Positions 24,412-34,654 are shown, counted from the stretch's first letter. The stretch is DNA of 64,000 bases from Aristaeella lactis (GCF_018118585.1 NZ_CP069421.1:2418001-2482000); one strand, 5' to 3'. A program made the numbers and translations. The notes: a model not told the origin generated them from the sequence alone.

Positions 24412-24440
24412 ATTGTAGCACCCCGGTATATGAATTGCAA
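24412..24440 (-). promoter_or_regulatory. Promoter of htpG
   Basis: On the minus strand TTGCAA (24435-24440), 17-bp spacer, TACAAT (24412-24417); it lies 8 bp downstream of CIRCE. Confidence 0.75.
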
Positions 24441-24447
24441 GAAAAAA

Positions 24448-24474
24448 TTAGCACTCTCGCATCGAGAGTGCTAA
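24448..24474. promoter_or_regulatory. CIRCE operator (HrcA binding site)
   Basis: TTAGCACTC, nine-base spacer, GAGTGCTAA: a perfect match to the CIRCE consensus. It sits 8 bp upstream of the htpG -35 element and 94 bp upstream of the divergent lipoprotein start, so it could control either gene or both. Confidence 0.93.
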
Positions 24475-24568
24475 TCCGGTGAATTTTTATTCCTCGGAAG
24501 GATTTTCTGTCAGGATTTCGTTCTATATTCAGAGCCCATTTCCGGGTAATCATAAAGGAGAAACGAAC

Positions 24569-25870
24569 GTGAAAAGGAAACTGTATGCCGAACTGATCAT
24601 ATTAATCCTCCTGGCTTTATGCGCCGTGTCTGCCTGCGGGGCCGCGGAAAGCGACACGCCGGAAGAGCCCGATTATCTGCAGATTGCCGTAGACGTTGTA
24701 CGGGAACAGTATCCCGGAATCGATCCGATGGATGAGACAGAATACTGCCTGTTTGACATCGCAGGTCTTTCAGACCGATCCATTGAGTTCACCACAAAAT
24801 CCATACAGCACGGAGGCATCTCCGTCGATGTATCCACGGACGGCAAGGTCCTGAAGATGAACGTGGATTTGGAAGGTCCCAGCTGTGATAACCTGTTCGA
24901 CCGGTACTGGAAGATCCATGGTTTTTTCGGGTACTGGAGCCAGGATCTCTGGGTGCAGCTGGACCGGGATAAGGAAGGTCTGGAAGCCGGTACCATCGAC
25001 GGAAAAGTGCTGCAGGCAACCCATTTCCCGGAAGAAACTTCAGTGAAGATCGGGCATGAGGAAGCACAGCAACTGGCAGTCAAAGCGACCGGAAAACCGG
25101 AAACCGAGGTGAACACCTGCGTACTGGTGGATGCCAGTCCCCATCCGGTATGGATCATGCGGCTTCTGATCACCTGTGACCTTCTGATCGGTATTGACGC
25201 TGAAACCGGCGAAACCGTCTTCACGGAAGAGTATTATGTGGACGAAACACCCGTATACGCTATGTATTCCATGCCGGAAACCCGGTATGAGTTCGAAAGA
25301 AAGTTTTCGGGGGCCGCACCGTCACCGACGCCGCAGCCTGACGGAAAACCATGGTTCTGGGGAATGGATTATGTTCCGCGAGATATCTGGGAACAAGCGG
25401 AAGCATTCATGACCGCCAACAGGATCGACCCGGATGACAGCAACAAACTGGCGGAAGAATGGGACAGGGCCTTCGGAATAATCGACTTCTGGCCCCAGGA
25501 ATATCAGGCATTCTATTCCCTGTTCGTTAATTCCGAAAGAATACCGGATATTCCCGATCCGGATTACCTGCTCTTCCCGGATCCGGAGAAAATACCCCAG
25601 AAAGAGATTGAGGCAGCCGCGCTCCGCGCCGTACTCAGCCTGGCTGATACGAAAACGATAAAAGACCGGGAAGACCGGCTGAAAGCCTCCTCCACACTGT
25701 ACAGCGATTCCAGGAGGCCGGACCGGGAAGGGGAAAAATACGGAAAACCCGTATGGTGGGTATGGTTCCATGAATATGATGAAAAACAACAGGACTGGAG
25801 TTCCATAGCGGCATATGCCATCCTGGATGAAGACGGAAACGTGCTGACGGCAGGACTGGGTGAGATCTGA
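24569..25870 (+). CDS. Lipoprotein of unknown function with PepSY-like repeats
   Basis: 433 residues from GTG 24569, with AAAGGAG eight bases ahead; the longer ATG frame at 24479 lacks a ribosome-binding site. The N-terminus KRKLYAELIILILLALCAVSAC is a signal peptide with lipobox (VSA-C), so the mature protein is anchored outside the membrane. The body is rich in acidic and aromatic residues and includes DAETGETVFTEEYYVDE-type segments, reminiscent of PepSY domains. A proline stretch PSPTPQPDGKP separates two halves. Divergent from htpG; ends in a strong terminator. Confidence 0.82.
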   Translation: MKRKLYAELIILILLALCAVSACGAAESDTPEEPDYLQIAVDVVREQYPGIDPMDETEYCLFDIAGLSDRSIEFTTKSIQHGGISVDVSTDGKVLKMNVDLEGPSCDNLFDRYWKIHGFFGYWSQDLWVQLDRDKEGLEAGTIDGKVLQATHFPEETSVKIGHEEAQQLAVKATGKPETEVNTCVLVDASPHPVWIMRLLITCDLLIGIDAETGETVFTEEYYVDETPVYAMYSMPETRYEFERKFSGAAPSPTPQPDGKPWFWGMDYVPRDIWEQAEAFMTANRIDPDDSNKLAEEWDRAFGIIDFWPQEYQAFYSLFVNSERIPDIPDPDYLLFPDPEKIPQKEIEAAALRAVLSLADTKTIKDREDRLKASSTLYSDSRRPDREGEKYGKPVWWVWFHEYDEKQQDWSSIAAYAILDEDGNVLTAGLGEI

Positions 25871-25880
25871 CAGAAACAGG

Positions 25881-25918
25881 AACGGCAGGAACCCGAAACG
25901 GGTTCCTGCCGTTTTTAT
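25881..25918 (+). terminator. Terminator of the lipoprotein gene
   Basis: Perfect 15-bp stem 25881-25895 with 25899-25913, AAA loop, then TTTATTG. Also lies 24 bp from the recA stop codon, so it may serve both strands. Confidence 0.88.
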
Positions 25919-25941
25919 TGTTTATTGTTTTTTCTCTGTAA

Positions 25942-27078
<1,137 letters not shown>

Positions 27079-27099
27079 GATCTTCATCCTCTCATAATC

Positions 27100-27132
27100 A
27101 ATTCAGAATTAAGAATTCAGAATTCAGAATTA
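27100..27132. repeat. AATTCTGA-type octamer repeat, copy D
   Basis: About 33 bp in the 5' untranslated region of recA, opposite orientation to copies A, C and E relative to the plus strand. Confidence 0.75.
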
Positions 27133-27158
27133 ATACTCTCTGCTTTGTCTGCAGATCA

Positions 27159-27187
27159 ATCGTATCACCGGGCTGATTAAAAGACAA
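27159..27187 (-). promoter_or_regulatory. Promoter of recA
   Basis: On the minus strand TTGTCT (27182-27187), 17-bp spacer, TGATACGAT (hexamer 27159-27164). Confidence 0.55.
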
Positions 27188-27189
27188 GG

Positions 27190-27208
27190 GGAACAAACGG
27201 ATTTGTCC
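27190..27208. promoter_or_regulatory. Imperfect inverted repeat upstream of the recA promoter
   Basis: GGAACAAA-CGGA-TTTGTCC lies 2 bp upstream of the -35 hexamer. It is not the classical GAAC-N4-GTTC LexA box but its place suggests an operator. Confidence 0.35.
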
Positions 27209-27298
27209 AAATTTCAATCTGAGTAACAAATCCTTAGCCGCAGGAGTCCGCGATTGTTGAGCCGTCAGGCGATAAAAGAGCGGAAACGATGATCACTG

Positions 27299-28504
27299 TT
27301 ATTTTATTTCATAAGCCCGGCGGATTCCCGCCGCGTCTGTGGTCATGACCGCGGATACCGGTTTTTCCGTCTTCAGGTCCTGCTGCAGTTCCGGATAGCG
27401 GAAGCTGCGCCGGAAGCACTGATCCGCCACAAAGATCCCGTCTTCGATCACACCGGTTTCCCAGCTTTCCAGGTTGTCCAGGGGCGTTGTCCGGACCGGG
27501 AATTCCGGATGGGATACTTCCAGTCCGTTCATCCGGAAGCGGTTTCCTTCATTCTCCGCCAGCAGCTCCGCCTTTCCGCCGCAGGGACAGATCACCGTCA
27601 GATCCTCCGGCTTCAGCCGGTTCAGCGCCACCGCCACCGCTTCCGGATTCAGGTCCAGGCCTGCGAACCGGCAGTCCAGTTTCTGTGCTGCCTCCAGTGC
27701 CGTACCGCTGCCGCAGCACAGGTCCACCACCAGATCCCCGGGATTAGTGACCGGCAGCAGCAGCCGTTCCAGCAGCTTCAGCGGTTTCTGGGTCGCGTAG
27801 CCGGTACGCTCCGGATCCCGCTGCTGCAGGTGGCTGATATCGTTCCAGACGTCTCCCGGATAGACCGGTTCATCATCATAATACCGGTATTCCTTGCCGT
27901 TGGAGGTGATATAGGAGAAAAGCCTTCCCTGCTCGTCCCGGCCGCGGGCCATATGGTTCCGCCTTCCGTCCCCGCGGGGAAGCGGCACCCGGGTCAGGTC
28001 AAAGAAGTAGTCTTTTGATTTGGCATAGAGCAGGATCACATCGTGCTTGCGGGAAAAATACTTTTTCGCCCGGCCGCCGCTTTCATAAGCCCAAATGATC
28101 TCGTTGAGGAAACGGGTCTTGCCGAACTCCCGGTCGCACATCAGGCGCGCGGGAGCTGCCATGCGCCAGTCCAGGTGAAGATAGAACACCCCTGTCTCGT
28201 TCAGGAGCAGCTTCGCGACGGAAACGACCCGGCGCAGCAGGCGCAGGTACTGCTTTTCGCTGGTATACAGGTCATCATAGGCCGGATAGCGGGGTGCCGG
28301 CGTGCCGGTTTTCCAGCCTTTCTCCCCGTAAGGCCGGCGGCGCATAAACTTCTCGCCGGTCATGAAGGGCGGATCCACATATACGCACTGTGCCTTTCCA
28401 GCAAGCGCGCGTATCTCGTCCGGCAGTTTCATCACACTGCCGCAGACCAGCAGGTTCCCGCCGTTTCCGAAGACTTCCCGTTCCGCTTTTACCTGTTCAA
28501 ACAC
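27299..28504 (-). CDS. Site-specific DNA methyltransferase, N4/N6 beta class
   Basis: 401 residues from GTG 28504, which has GGAGG nine bases ahead; an earlier GTG at 28546 in the same frame has only a weak site. VYVDPPF (motif IV, catalytic) comes first, then a putative target-recognition region, then TQKPLKLLERLLLPVTNPGD and VVDLCCGSGTALEAA (motifs X and I): this order is the beta class of amino-methyltransferases. A CPCGG segment near residue 285 may bind zinc. No restriction gene is adjacent, so it is either an orphan regulator or its partner lies elsewhere. It is upstream of recA on the same strand. Confidence 0.87.
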   Translation of the reverse strand: MFEQVKAEREVFGNGGNLLVCGSVMKLPDEIRALAGKAQCVYVDPPFMTGEKFMRRRPYGEKGWKTGTPAPRYPAYDDLYTSEKQYLRLLRRVVSVAKLLLNETGVFYLHLDWRMAAPARLMCDREFGKTRFLNEIIWAYESGGRAKKYFSRKHDVILLYAKSKDYFFDLTRVPLPRGDGRRNHMARGRDEQGRLFSYITSNGKEYRYYDDEPVYPGDVWNDISHLQQRDPERTGYATQKPLKLLERLLLPVTNPGDLVVDLCCGSGTALEAAQKLDCRFAGLDLNPEAVAVALNRLKPEDLTVICPCGGKAELLAENEGNRFRMNGLEVSHPEFPVRTTPLDNLESWETGVIEDGIFVADQCFRRSFRYPELQQDLKTEKPVSAVMTTDAAGIRRAYEIK

Positions 28505-28577
28505 GTCCCCGCACCTCCAGTCCTGTCTTAACCCTGAACCATTCACCTCAACAAATTGATTAGTAAACCATATATCA

Positions 28578-28614
28578 TTCTGAATTCTGAATTCTTAATT
28601 CTGAATTCGGAATT
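28578..28614. repeat. AATTCTGA-type octamer repeat, copy E
   Basis: About 37 bp. It overlaps the 3' end of the next gene and encodes its last residues FRIQN and stop codon. Confidence 0.78.
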
Positions 28615-29095
28615 GTTTCAACAATTCCGCTATTTCCGCCTGCTCCTGTTTCAGCACATCCAGGAACAACGCCTGTTCCTCGCTTTGTGCCAGCAGTTCT
28701 CCCGCTTCCCGGACCGCGTCAGTAAAAGCCGGATCCAGGGCGCTTTTCCCCTGGCGGGCCAGCGGGCACACCGCCCGCGCGCGCAGATCGGTCACCACCC
28801 GGATCTTTCCATCCTCCCCGATCAGCGGCAGCAGCGGAAAAAGCCTGCAGGAAAGCGGCCGTTCCTCCCGGTCGCACCTTCCGGGGCAGACCACCATATC
28901 CCCCCGCGCCGTACGCCGGATCTTCCAGTCTTCCCGGCCCGCGTAGGCTTCCGTCTCGCCGGGAAAGAGCAGCATGCCTGTTTCCTCCCCTTCCAGGGGA
29001 CGGCAGCAGGCGGCGCCGCAGACACGGCCGCAGTCCCGCTTCAGCGGGGTAACATTTTTCAGTTTTTCCCGGGCGGCATCCACCGCGGCATCCAT
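28595..29095 (-). CDS. Cysteine-cluster protein (YkgJ/UPF0153-like)
   Basis: 166 residues. Cysteines in the pattern CGRVCGAACC, CPGRCDREERPLSCRLFPLLP and a later VCPLA resemble the zinc- or iron-chelating YkgJ family. The final five residues are encoded by an AATTCTGA repeat. AGGAGGG precedes the ATG. It follows a MATE exporter by 26 bases, so the two are probably co-transcribed. Function unknown. Confidence 0.78.
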   Translation of the reverse strand: MDAAVDAAREKLKNVTPLKRDCGRVCGAACCRPLEGEETGMLLFPGETEAYAGREDWKIRRTARGDMVVCPGRCDREERPLSCRLFPLLPLIGEDGKIRVVTDLRARAVCPLARQGKSALDPAFTDAVREAGELLAQSEEQALFLDVLKQEQAEIAELLKQFRIQN

Positions 29096-29121
29096 TCTTT
29101 TTCCCTCCTGTCTCAGGCAGG

Positions 29122-30510
29122 TCAGTCAGCGGACGGAACAGGCTTCAGCTGATCAAGGCGTTTCCGGGCAACAAACATATAGCAAAGGAAATGAATCCCG
29201 AAGGTTACAAACCATGATACCGGATAGGACAGGTAAAGCACGGTCAGGGTATGATTTCCGGCGAAAACCGTCAGGATCCAGACGATCCGCAGGAGGCAGG
29301 CCCCGGTCAGGGAAACGATCATCGGCATGATGGAATAACCGATGCCCCGCAGCTGGCCGACCATAACATCCATCAGGCCGCAGAGGAAATAGGTGGGCAT
29401 AATGACCCCCATGCGAACCATTCCGTAGGAGATTACCTGTTCCTCAGAATTATACAGGCTCATCAGCGGCGCGCCGAACAGCAGGATCAGCAGGCCCATG
29501 GACAGACCGATCACCGTAACGATCCCCAGGCAGCACCACATTGTCTTCCGGACCCGGTCCGCCTTGCCGGCGCCGTAGTTCTGGCTGGCAAAAGTCATAT
29601 CCGCCTGGTGCTGGGCATTCATGGCGGTATAGACAAAACCCTCTATATTGCTCGCCACACCGTTTCCGGCCACCACCAGGGAACCGAAGGAATTGACCGA
29701 GGACTGGATCAGCACGTTGGAAACAGAGAAAAGGCTTCCCTGCAGGCCGGCGGGAAGGCCGATACGCAGGATCTCCCGCAGGCTTTTTCCGTCGATCCGG
29801 CATTCTCCAATATTCAGCTGGATCTCGCCGCGGGTACGGAGAAGGCACAGCAGCACCAGCACCATGCTGACCACCTGGCTGGCTACAGTCGCAATCGCTA
29901 CGCCGGCCACATCCATATGGAACACAATCACCAGCAGCAGGTTCAGCAGCACATTGACCAGGCCGGAGATCATCAGGTAGATCATAGGCCGCTTTGTATC
30001 CCCGACGGCACGCATGATTGCCGCGCCGAAGTTGTACAGCATGTTGGCGGGCATGCCCAGAAAGTAGATCCGCACATAGAGCGCTGCCCCGTCGATCACG
30101 TCCGGCGGGGAATCCATCAGCTGCAGAAGCGGCCGGGCCGTTATGAAACCGAAGGCTCCCACGCCGACGCCCATGAACAGCGCCAGTGTCATGGCCGTAT
30201 GCTCCGCTTTGCGCATCGCCCGCACGTCCCGGGCACCGTAATTCCGGGCAACCGCCACGCTCGCCCCGACACCCAGGCCCATGAACACATTCACCAGCAG
30301 GTTAATCAGGGAGCCGGTGGAGGAAACAGCCGCCAGCGCCTCATGGCCGGCATAATTGCCCACCACGATCACGTCCGCCGCGTTGTACAGAAGCTGAAGA
30401 ATTCCCGTAAGGATCAGCGGTACTGAAAAAGCAAGGATCCGTGGAAGCAGCGGGCCTTCCGTCATGTTGACTTCAATGCGTCCGCGTGCCTCCCGTTTTT
30501 TTCGAAACAT
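29122..30510 (-). CDS. MATE family efflux transporter
   Basis: 462 residues, twelve predicted helices in two similar halves. ILAFSVPLILTGILQLLYNA then DVIVVGNYAGHEALAAV is the N-terminal MATE signature (DinF/NorM fold, Na+- or H+-driven multidrug export). GGAG is ten bases ahead of the ATG. Located just downstream of the phosphoesterase gene. Confidence 0.95.
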   Translation of the reverse strand: MFRKKREARGRIEVNMTEGPLLPRILAFSVPLILTGILQLLYNAADVIVVGNYAGHEALAAVSSTGSLINLLVNVFMGLGVGASVAVARNYGARDVRAMRKAEHTAMTLALFMGVGVGAFGFITARPLLQLMDSPPDVIDGAALYVRIYFLGMPANMLYNFGAAIMRAVGDTKRPMIYLMISGLVNVLLNLLLVIVFHMDVAGVAIATVASQVVSMVLVLLCLLRTRGEIQLNIGECRIDGKSLREILRIGLPAGLQGSLFSVSNVLIQSSVNSFGSLVVAGNGVASNIEGFVYTAMNAQHQADMTFASQNYGAGKADRVRKTMWCCLGIVTVIGLSMGLLILLFGAPLMSLYNSEEQVISYGMVRMGVIMPTYFLCGLMDVMVGQLRGIGYSIMPMIVSLTGACLLRIVWILTVFAGNHTLTVLYLSYPVSWFVTFGIHFLCYMFVARKRLDQLKPVPSAD

Positions 30511-30533
30511 GATCAGTTAACTCCAGAATATCG

Positions 30534-31613
30534 TCAGTTCACTTTTCTTGTCAGCAGGATCCTGGTGATCACCGGACTGTTGAAGATCCTGCCGGGCTGA
30601 TGTTCATAGTGGGGATCAGACCCCATGCCCGGGCTGATATACTGCGGGATTCCCTCGATATAGCTGAGGCCTTCCACCAGTTCATCCTCCGGGAACCATC
30701 CCAGTTCCGGGACATAAAGAGCACCGGCAAAGGGAATACGCCACTGTCCGCCGTTGTAATGCCCAGCCAGGATCAGCGACGCGTAACGCATGGAAAACGC
30801 TTCTTCCTTGTTTCCCCAGGAAACAAGGTCCGCCATATAATCGCTGCTGAGCGGCGTGTGGGTCAGGACCACCTGTATATCTTCAGGTTTGATCTGTTTT
30901 TTGATTTCTTTCAGGTCTTCCAGCCTCTGGAGCTCATATTCCAGGTAACGAAGCCGGGCCGCGTCATTCGCCGTCAGGGAGGCTGCCCGGTTGTTCAGGT
31001 TAGTCCACTGATCCCGGTAAGTATTCAGCATTCCGTCCAGGTTCAGCGCGTACAGTTCTTCCGGCACAAACCAGATCCGTCCTTTTTCCCGGGTGATCAG
31101 CGCCGGGCGGTCCAGAACCTTCACTCCCTGCGCCTGTACTTCCTCCACCCACTGAGCATAGACGGAAAGGCTGCTGTGGGCGGTGGTTTCAACAATATCC
31201 CCGTCCATATCCCCGGCGATCAGGAACTTCGGCACATCACGCGGCATGAGGGCGATCAGCTCCAGCAGCGGTTCCACATCCCGGTCTTCCCCCAGCATAT
31301 CACCGGTCATCACTACGCAGGAATACCGCGTATCACCCAGCGCCGTGGCAATCGCCTTCTGTTCCTTTCCGAACCGGGCTCCATGAAGGTCACTGATATG
31401 AAGAATGGAGTAGTTTTCCAGATCTGCCGGCAGGTTCAGTATGGTCAGTTTCAGATCCCGGACAATGACCTGCCTGGAAATGGCAATGCTCATCACACAG
31501 AGAATCAGAATCAGGAGGGGCAGGAAAACCAGGAACGCGACACGGAAATGATGGCTCCGGTTCCTTTTTGTCAGTTCCGAAGCAAAAATATACTGGTTCT
31601 TCTCCCGCCGCAA
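30534..31613 (-). CDS. Membrane-anchored metallophosphoesterase (YkuE-like)
   Basis: 359 residues. A single N-terminal helix (about 25-50) then a calcineurin-like domain: SDLHGARFG, MTGDMLGED, a further AGDMDGD, a His in VVLTHTPL and AGHYNGGQWR form the metal site. The enzyme probably faces outside. Start codon is TTG, with AGAGGGG eight bases ahead. Resembles YkuE-type phosphoesterases; substrate unknown. A stretch rich in charged helices (about 205-245) is inserted in the domain. Confidence 0.88.
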   Translation of the reverse strand: MRREKNQYIFASELTKRNRSHHFRVAFLVFLPLLILILCVMSIAISRQVIVRDLKLTILNLPADLENYSILHISDLHGARFGKEQKAIATALGDTRYSCVVMTGDMLGEDRDVEPLLELIALMPRDVPKFLIAGDMDGDIVETTAHSSLSVYAQWVEEVQAQGVKVLDRPALITREKGRIWFVPEELYALNLDGMLNTYRDQWTNLNNRAASLTANDAARLRYLEYELQRLEDLKEIKKQIKPEDIQVVLTHTPLSSDYMADLVSWGNKEEAFSMRYASLILAGHYNGGQWRIPFAGALYVPELGWFPEDELVEGLSYIEGIPQYISPGMGSDPHYEHQPGRIFNSPVITRILLTRKVN

Positions 31614-31684
31614 AGTTCACACCCCTCTTTCATGAACCCATTATAGGGGGTTGCCGTGGAATAAGCAAGCCGGAGGCAGCATGA

Positions 31685-31712
31685 AAAAACTGCCGGTCTC
31701 CCGGCAGTTTTT
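31685..31712. terminator. Bidirectional terminator
   Basis: Twelve-bp stem AAAAACTGCCGG/CCGGCAGTTTTT with a four-base loop; symmetric A/T flanks. Confidence 0.85.
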
Positions 31713-31715
31713 CCC

Positions 31716-31946
31716 TTACAGCATATCGCATCCGGCCTTTTCCGGGCCTTCTTTTCCCGAAACATAGCCGGTTCGGAAAGCCGCGTTAACTTCCCGAAGT
31801 TCCATCCGTCCTTCGATGTATTCATCATACATCCGGATGATCCCGGGAGCGCAGCCGTCACAGGCGCCCTCCAGGCTGCCCACAGCTTCCGCCACGATGG
31901 CCGCCCGTTCCTCCCGGGTGGTGTCCCTGATCAGAATGCTTTTCAT
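31716..31946 (-). CDS. Small conserved protein with Cys-rich motif
   Basis: 76 residues: MKSILIRDTTREERAAIV, then CDGCAPGIIRMYDEYIEG and YVSGK. Small proteins of this type are common in Clostridia, of unknown function (sometimes misannotated as purine biosynthesis). GGGAGAC precedes the ATG; a strong terminator follows four bases after its stop. It is 17 bases after the pullulanase stop, so probably the last gene of that transcript. Confidence 0.75.
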   Translation of the reverse strand: MKSILIRDTTREERAAIVAEAVGSLEGACDGCAPGIIRMYDEYIEGRMELREVNAAFRTGYVSGKEGPEKAGCDML

Positions 31947-31963
31947 ACCGTCTCCCGTATTCT

Positions 31964-34570
31964 TTACTTTGCCCGGACCAGCAGCACCGTACGTCCGCCC
32001 GCGGTCACCGTACCGCTGATGGTCTCTGTTCCGTCCGGATCAATCTTTTCGTTCAGGATCAGCACCTGCCATTCACCCTCCGGCAAAGCCACTTCCCTGT
32101 CCATGCCGGGATTGATGACCGCATATGCGGTCACCTTTCCATCCTCTGTCCAGGTGGCCTCAATGGCATTATCCTTCAGCACCTCGCAGGCAATCTCACC
32201 CTTTGTCAGGAACGGATTTGCCTTCCTCATTGCGATCAGGGAACGGTAGAAATCCCGCATAGCCATGGCGTCGCTGCCGGGTGCCAGGTCATCCCAGCGA
32301 ATGTTGTTGACCTCATCCGAAGATTTATAGCTGTTGGAATCCCCGCCCTTGGTGCGCAGGATTTCCTCGCCGGCCAGGAAGAAGGGGGTTCCCCTGCCGA
32401 TCATCACAATGGAGATGCCGAACCGGTTCATCTTCAGGCGGTCATCCAGGGAATACTCGCCATTGGAAGCCAGCAGCCGGTCAAACAGCGTATGGTTGTC
32501 ATGACAGGCCATATAGTTGATTACGCCGTCATTGGGCACGGACCAGGAAACCATCGGGTTCTTTACGCCGCCGGTCAGGCCGAAGACCACCTGGTAAGCC
32601 CTTTCCCTGCTGACGTTTCCGCTGATGTAGCCCTTTTCGGACGCGTTGAAAACGCTGCCCTTCAGGCCGTCCCGGATGCTGTCGTTGAACACGGCGACAC
32701 CGCCGGCTGCCCCTTCGGACGCCTGGACCTTCTTAATGTTCGCCTGGCTGGCCCGCTTGCCTTCCATCAGCGTTGTGGTTCCGCCGGTCCAGCCCTCGCC
32801 GTAAAGCAGCGCCTTCGGATTGATGGCATGAACCGCCTGCTCGATCTCCTGCATGGTCTGGACATCATGAAGCGCCATCAGGTCAAACCGGAAGCCGTCC
32901 ACATGGTATTCCTTCGCCCAGTAGGAAACGGAATCCACCATGTACTTCCGGAACATGGCCCTGTCGGAAGCGGTCTCGTTTCCGCAGCCGGAACCGTTGG
33001 ACCAGTCTCCCATATAATCAAAGCGGTAGTAATAGTACGGCACGATCCGGTTGAGGCAGGAATTGCCGTCATAGGTGTGGTTGTATACCACATCCATCAC
33101 AACGCCCAGCCCGCTTTCGTGCAGCGCCTGCACCATCTGCTTGAATTCCTTCACACGGACTTCTCCGTGATACGGATCCGTGGAATAACTGCCTTCCGGC
33201 GCGTTGTAGTTCTTCGGGTCATAGCCCCAGTTGAACTGCGGTTCTTCGGACGCTTCATTCACGGTGGCATAGTCATATACCGGCTGCAGGTGCACATGGG
33301 TGATTCCCAGGTCCGTCAGGTAATCAATTCCCGCCGGTTCTCCCGCGGCATTGGTCAGGCCGTGCTCGGTAAAGGCCAGGTACTTGCCCGGATATGCGGA
33401 GGAAGCCAGCTTGTTGGAGAAGTCGCGTACATGCACTTCCCAGATCACCGCCTCGTTATAGGCGCTGATGCTGTCAACAAACGTATCTGCCGCGAAGCCC
33501 TCCGGATCCGTAGACGCCAGGTCAATGACCATGCCCCTGTCGCCGTTCACGCCGACCGCGCGGGCATAGGGATCCACCGCTTCCTGCTCACCGGCAGCAG
33601 TGGTAACCGTGTAGGTGTAATAGGTTCCGGCGCCGCAGGGCGCTTCCGCGCTCCATACGCCCTTCTCTCCCCGGACCATGTCCAGGGTCTCATAAGCGTC
33701 GCAGCCGTCACCGGCCTCAAACAGGTTCAGCACCACCCGTCCGGCAGTCGGAGCCCACACCTTGAAGGTGGTTCCGTTTTCACCGGTCACAGCGCCGAGG
33801 TCATCCCCGTCATAAAGATACCGTTCCGCGAAAGCTTCCGTGTCAAACACCTTTGTGGGTACCGCGGTCAGGGCGCCGTAGCCTTCCACTTCCACGGTAT
33901 ACAGTTTTGTCAGGTCCAGTTCCTCCCCGACGGTAATGGTACCGGTCACCACTTCGTTGTTCAGGCTGGACAGGGCTGTCACCTCCAGCGCTTTTCCGGT
34001 TTCCTGGTCGGTAACCTTTACCTGGTCCAGGGACTCGATCCGCACAGCCGGATTCAGGTAATACTGGATCTTATCCAGGTCCGTGATGCCTGCCAGTGTC
34101 ATAATCCTCTCCTGGTACAGCGTTTTGCCGCCGTCACTGCTCTTGTACTGATCCGGATCGCCGGGCTTCAGGTAGACTTCCGTGGTGTCCCCGGTAAGCT
34201 CGGCATAGCGGTCTCCGTCATAATCCTTGCTGGCGTTTCCCCAGCTTGCTCCGCCCGGATCAGAACAGTTTCTCCGGACAATGAATCCCACCTTGCTGAC
34301 GTTTTCCGGAACATTCAGGACCACCTTGACCCCGTACTCACAGGGATGGAAAAGATAGCCGTGACCGTCCGCGTCCGGGAACCAGATCCACATGTCGCAG
34401 GTGTCGTAATCCTCATTATCATCCCCGTACCAGTAGAAGGTCACCTGGCGGGTTCCCTCCTCCCGGGGCAGGGTGTATTCCTCCTCCGCGCGGGCCAAAG
34501 GCGCTGCCGGCCCGCACAGGAACGCCAGGGTCATCAGCAAAGCCATCAATATACATCCGAATCTCTTCAT
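31964..34570 (-). CDS. pulA: Type I pullulanase, GH13, secreted
   Basis: 868 residues from ATG 34570, with AGGAGG seven bases ahead; two earlier in-frame Met are too close to it. The signal peptide runs KRFGCILMALLMTLAFLCGP to about ALARA-E. A CBM41-like starch-binding domain (about 28-130), an N-terminal accessory region, then CBM48 (about 265-360) and the GH13 barrel. FNWGYDPKNYNAPEGSY is the pullulanase hallmark; VVYNHTYDG, GFRFDLMALHD (nucleophile Asp), LLYGEGW (acid Glu) and MACHDNHTLFDR complete the active site. It debranches starch alpha-1,6 links outside the cell. Its promoter and terminators are visible. Confidence 0.95.
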   Translation of the reverse strand: MKRFGCILMALLMTLAFLCGPAAPLARAEEEYTLPREEGTRQVTFYWYGDDNEDYDTCDMWIWFPDADGHGYLFHPCEYGVKVVLNVPENVSKVGFIVRRNCSDPGGASWGNASKDYDGDRYAELTGDTTEVYLKPGDPDQYKSSDGGKTLYQERIMTLAGITDLDKIQYYLNPAVRIESLDQVKVTDQETGKALEVTALSSLNNEVVTGTITVGEELDLTKLYTVEVEGYGALTAVPTKVFDTEAFAERYLYDGDDLGAVTGENGTTFKVWAPTAGRVVLNLFEAGDGCDAYETLDMVRGEKGVWSAEAPCGAGTYYTYTVTTAAGEQEAVDPYARAVGVNGDRGMVIDLASTDPEGFAADTFVDSISAYNEAVIWEVHVRDFSNKLASSAYPGKYLAFTEHGLTNAAGEPAGIDYLTDLGITHVHLQPVYDYATVNEASEEPQFNWGYDPKNYNAPEGSYSTDPYHGEVRVKEFKQMVQALHESGLGVVMDVVYNHTYDGNSCLNRIVPYYYYRFDYMGDWSNGSGCGNETASDRAMFRKYMVDSVSYWAKEYHVDGFRFDLMALHDVQTMQEIEQAVHAINPKALLYGEGWTGGTTTLMEGKRASQANIKKVQASEGAAGGVAVFNDSIRDGLKGSVFNASEKGYISGNVSRERAYQVVFGLTGGVKNPMVSWSVPNDGVINYMACHDNHTLFDRLLASNGEYSLDDRLKMNRFGISIVMIGRGTPFFLAGEEILRTKGGDSNSYKSSDEVNNIRWDDLAPGSDAMAMRDFYRSLIAMRKANPFLTKGEIACEVLKDNAIEATWTEDGKVTAYAVINPGMDREVALPEGEWQVLILNEKIDPDGTETISGTVTAGGRTVLLVRAK

Positions 34571-34625
34571 CTTCATTCCTCCTGCCATATATCACTGTCA
34601 CTGATCACATTTTCTCTGTACCCGG

Positions 34626-34654
34626 ATTATATCATTCTTCCCGGGCCGCTTCAA
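34626..34654 (-). promoter_or_regulatory. Promoter of pulA
   Basis: On the minus strand TTGAAG (34649-34654), 17-bp spacer, TATAAT (34626-34631). Confidence 0.65.

Noticed and set aside
22430-24553. 707-codon start for htpG
   Set aside because: It would include the CIRCE, the promoter and the untranslated region; ATG 24334 has GAGGAGG upstream.
27299-28504. Complete restriction-modification system
   Set aside because: Only the methyltransferase is present; neighbours are recA and a cysteine-cluster protein.
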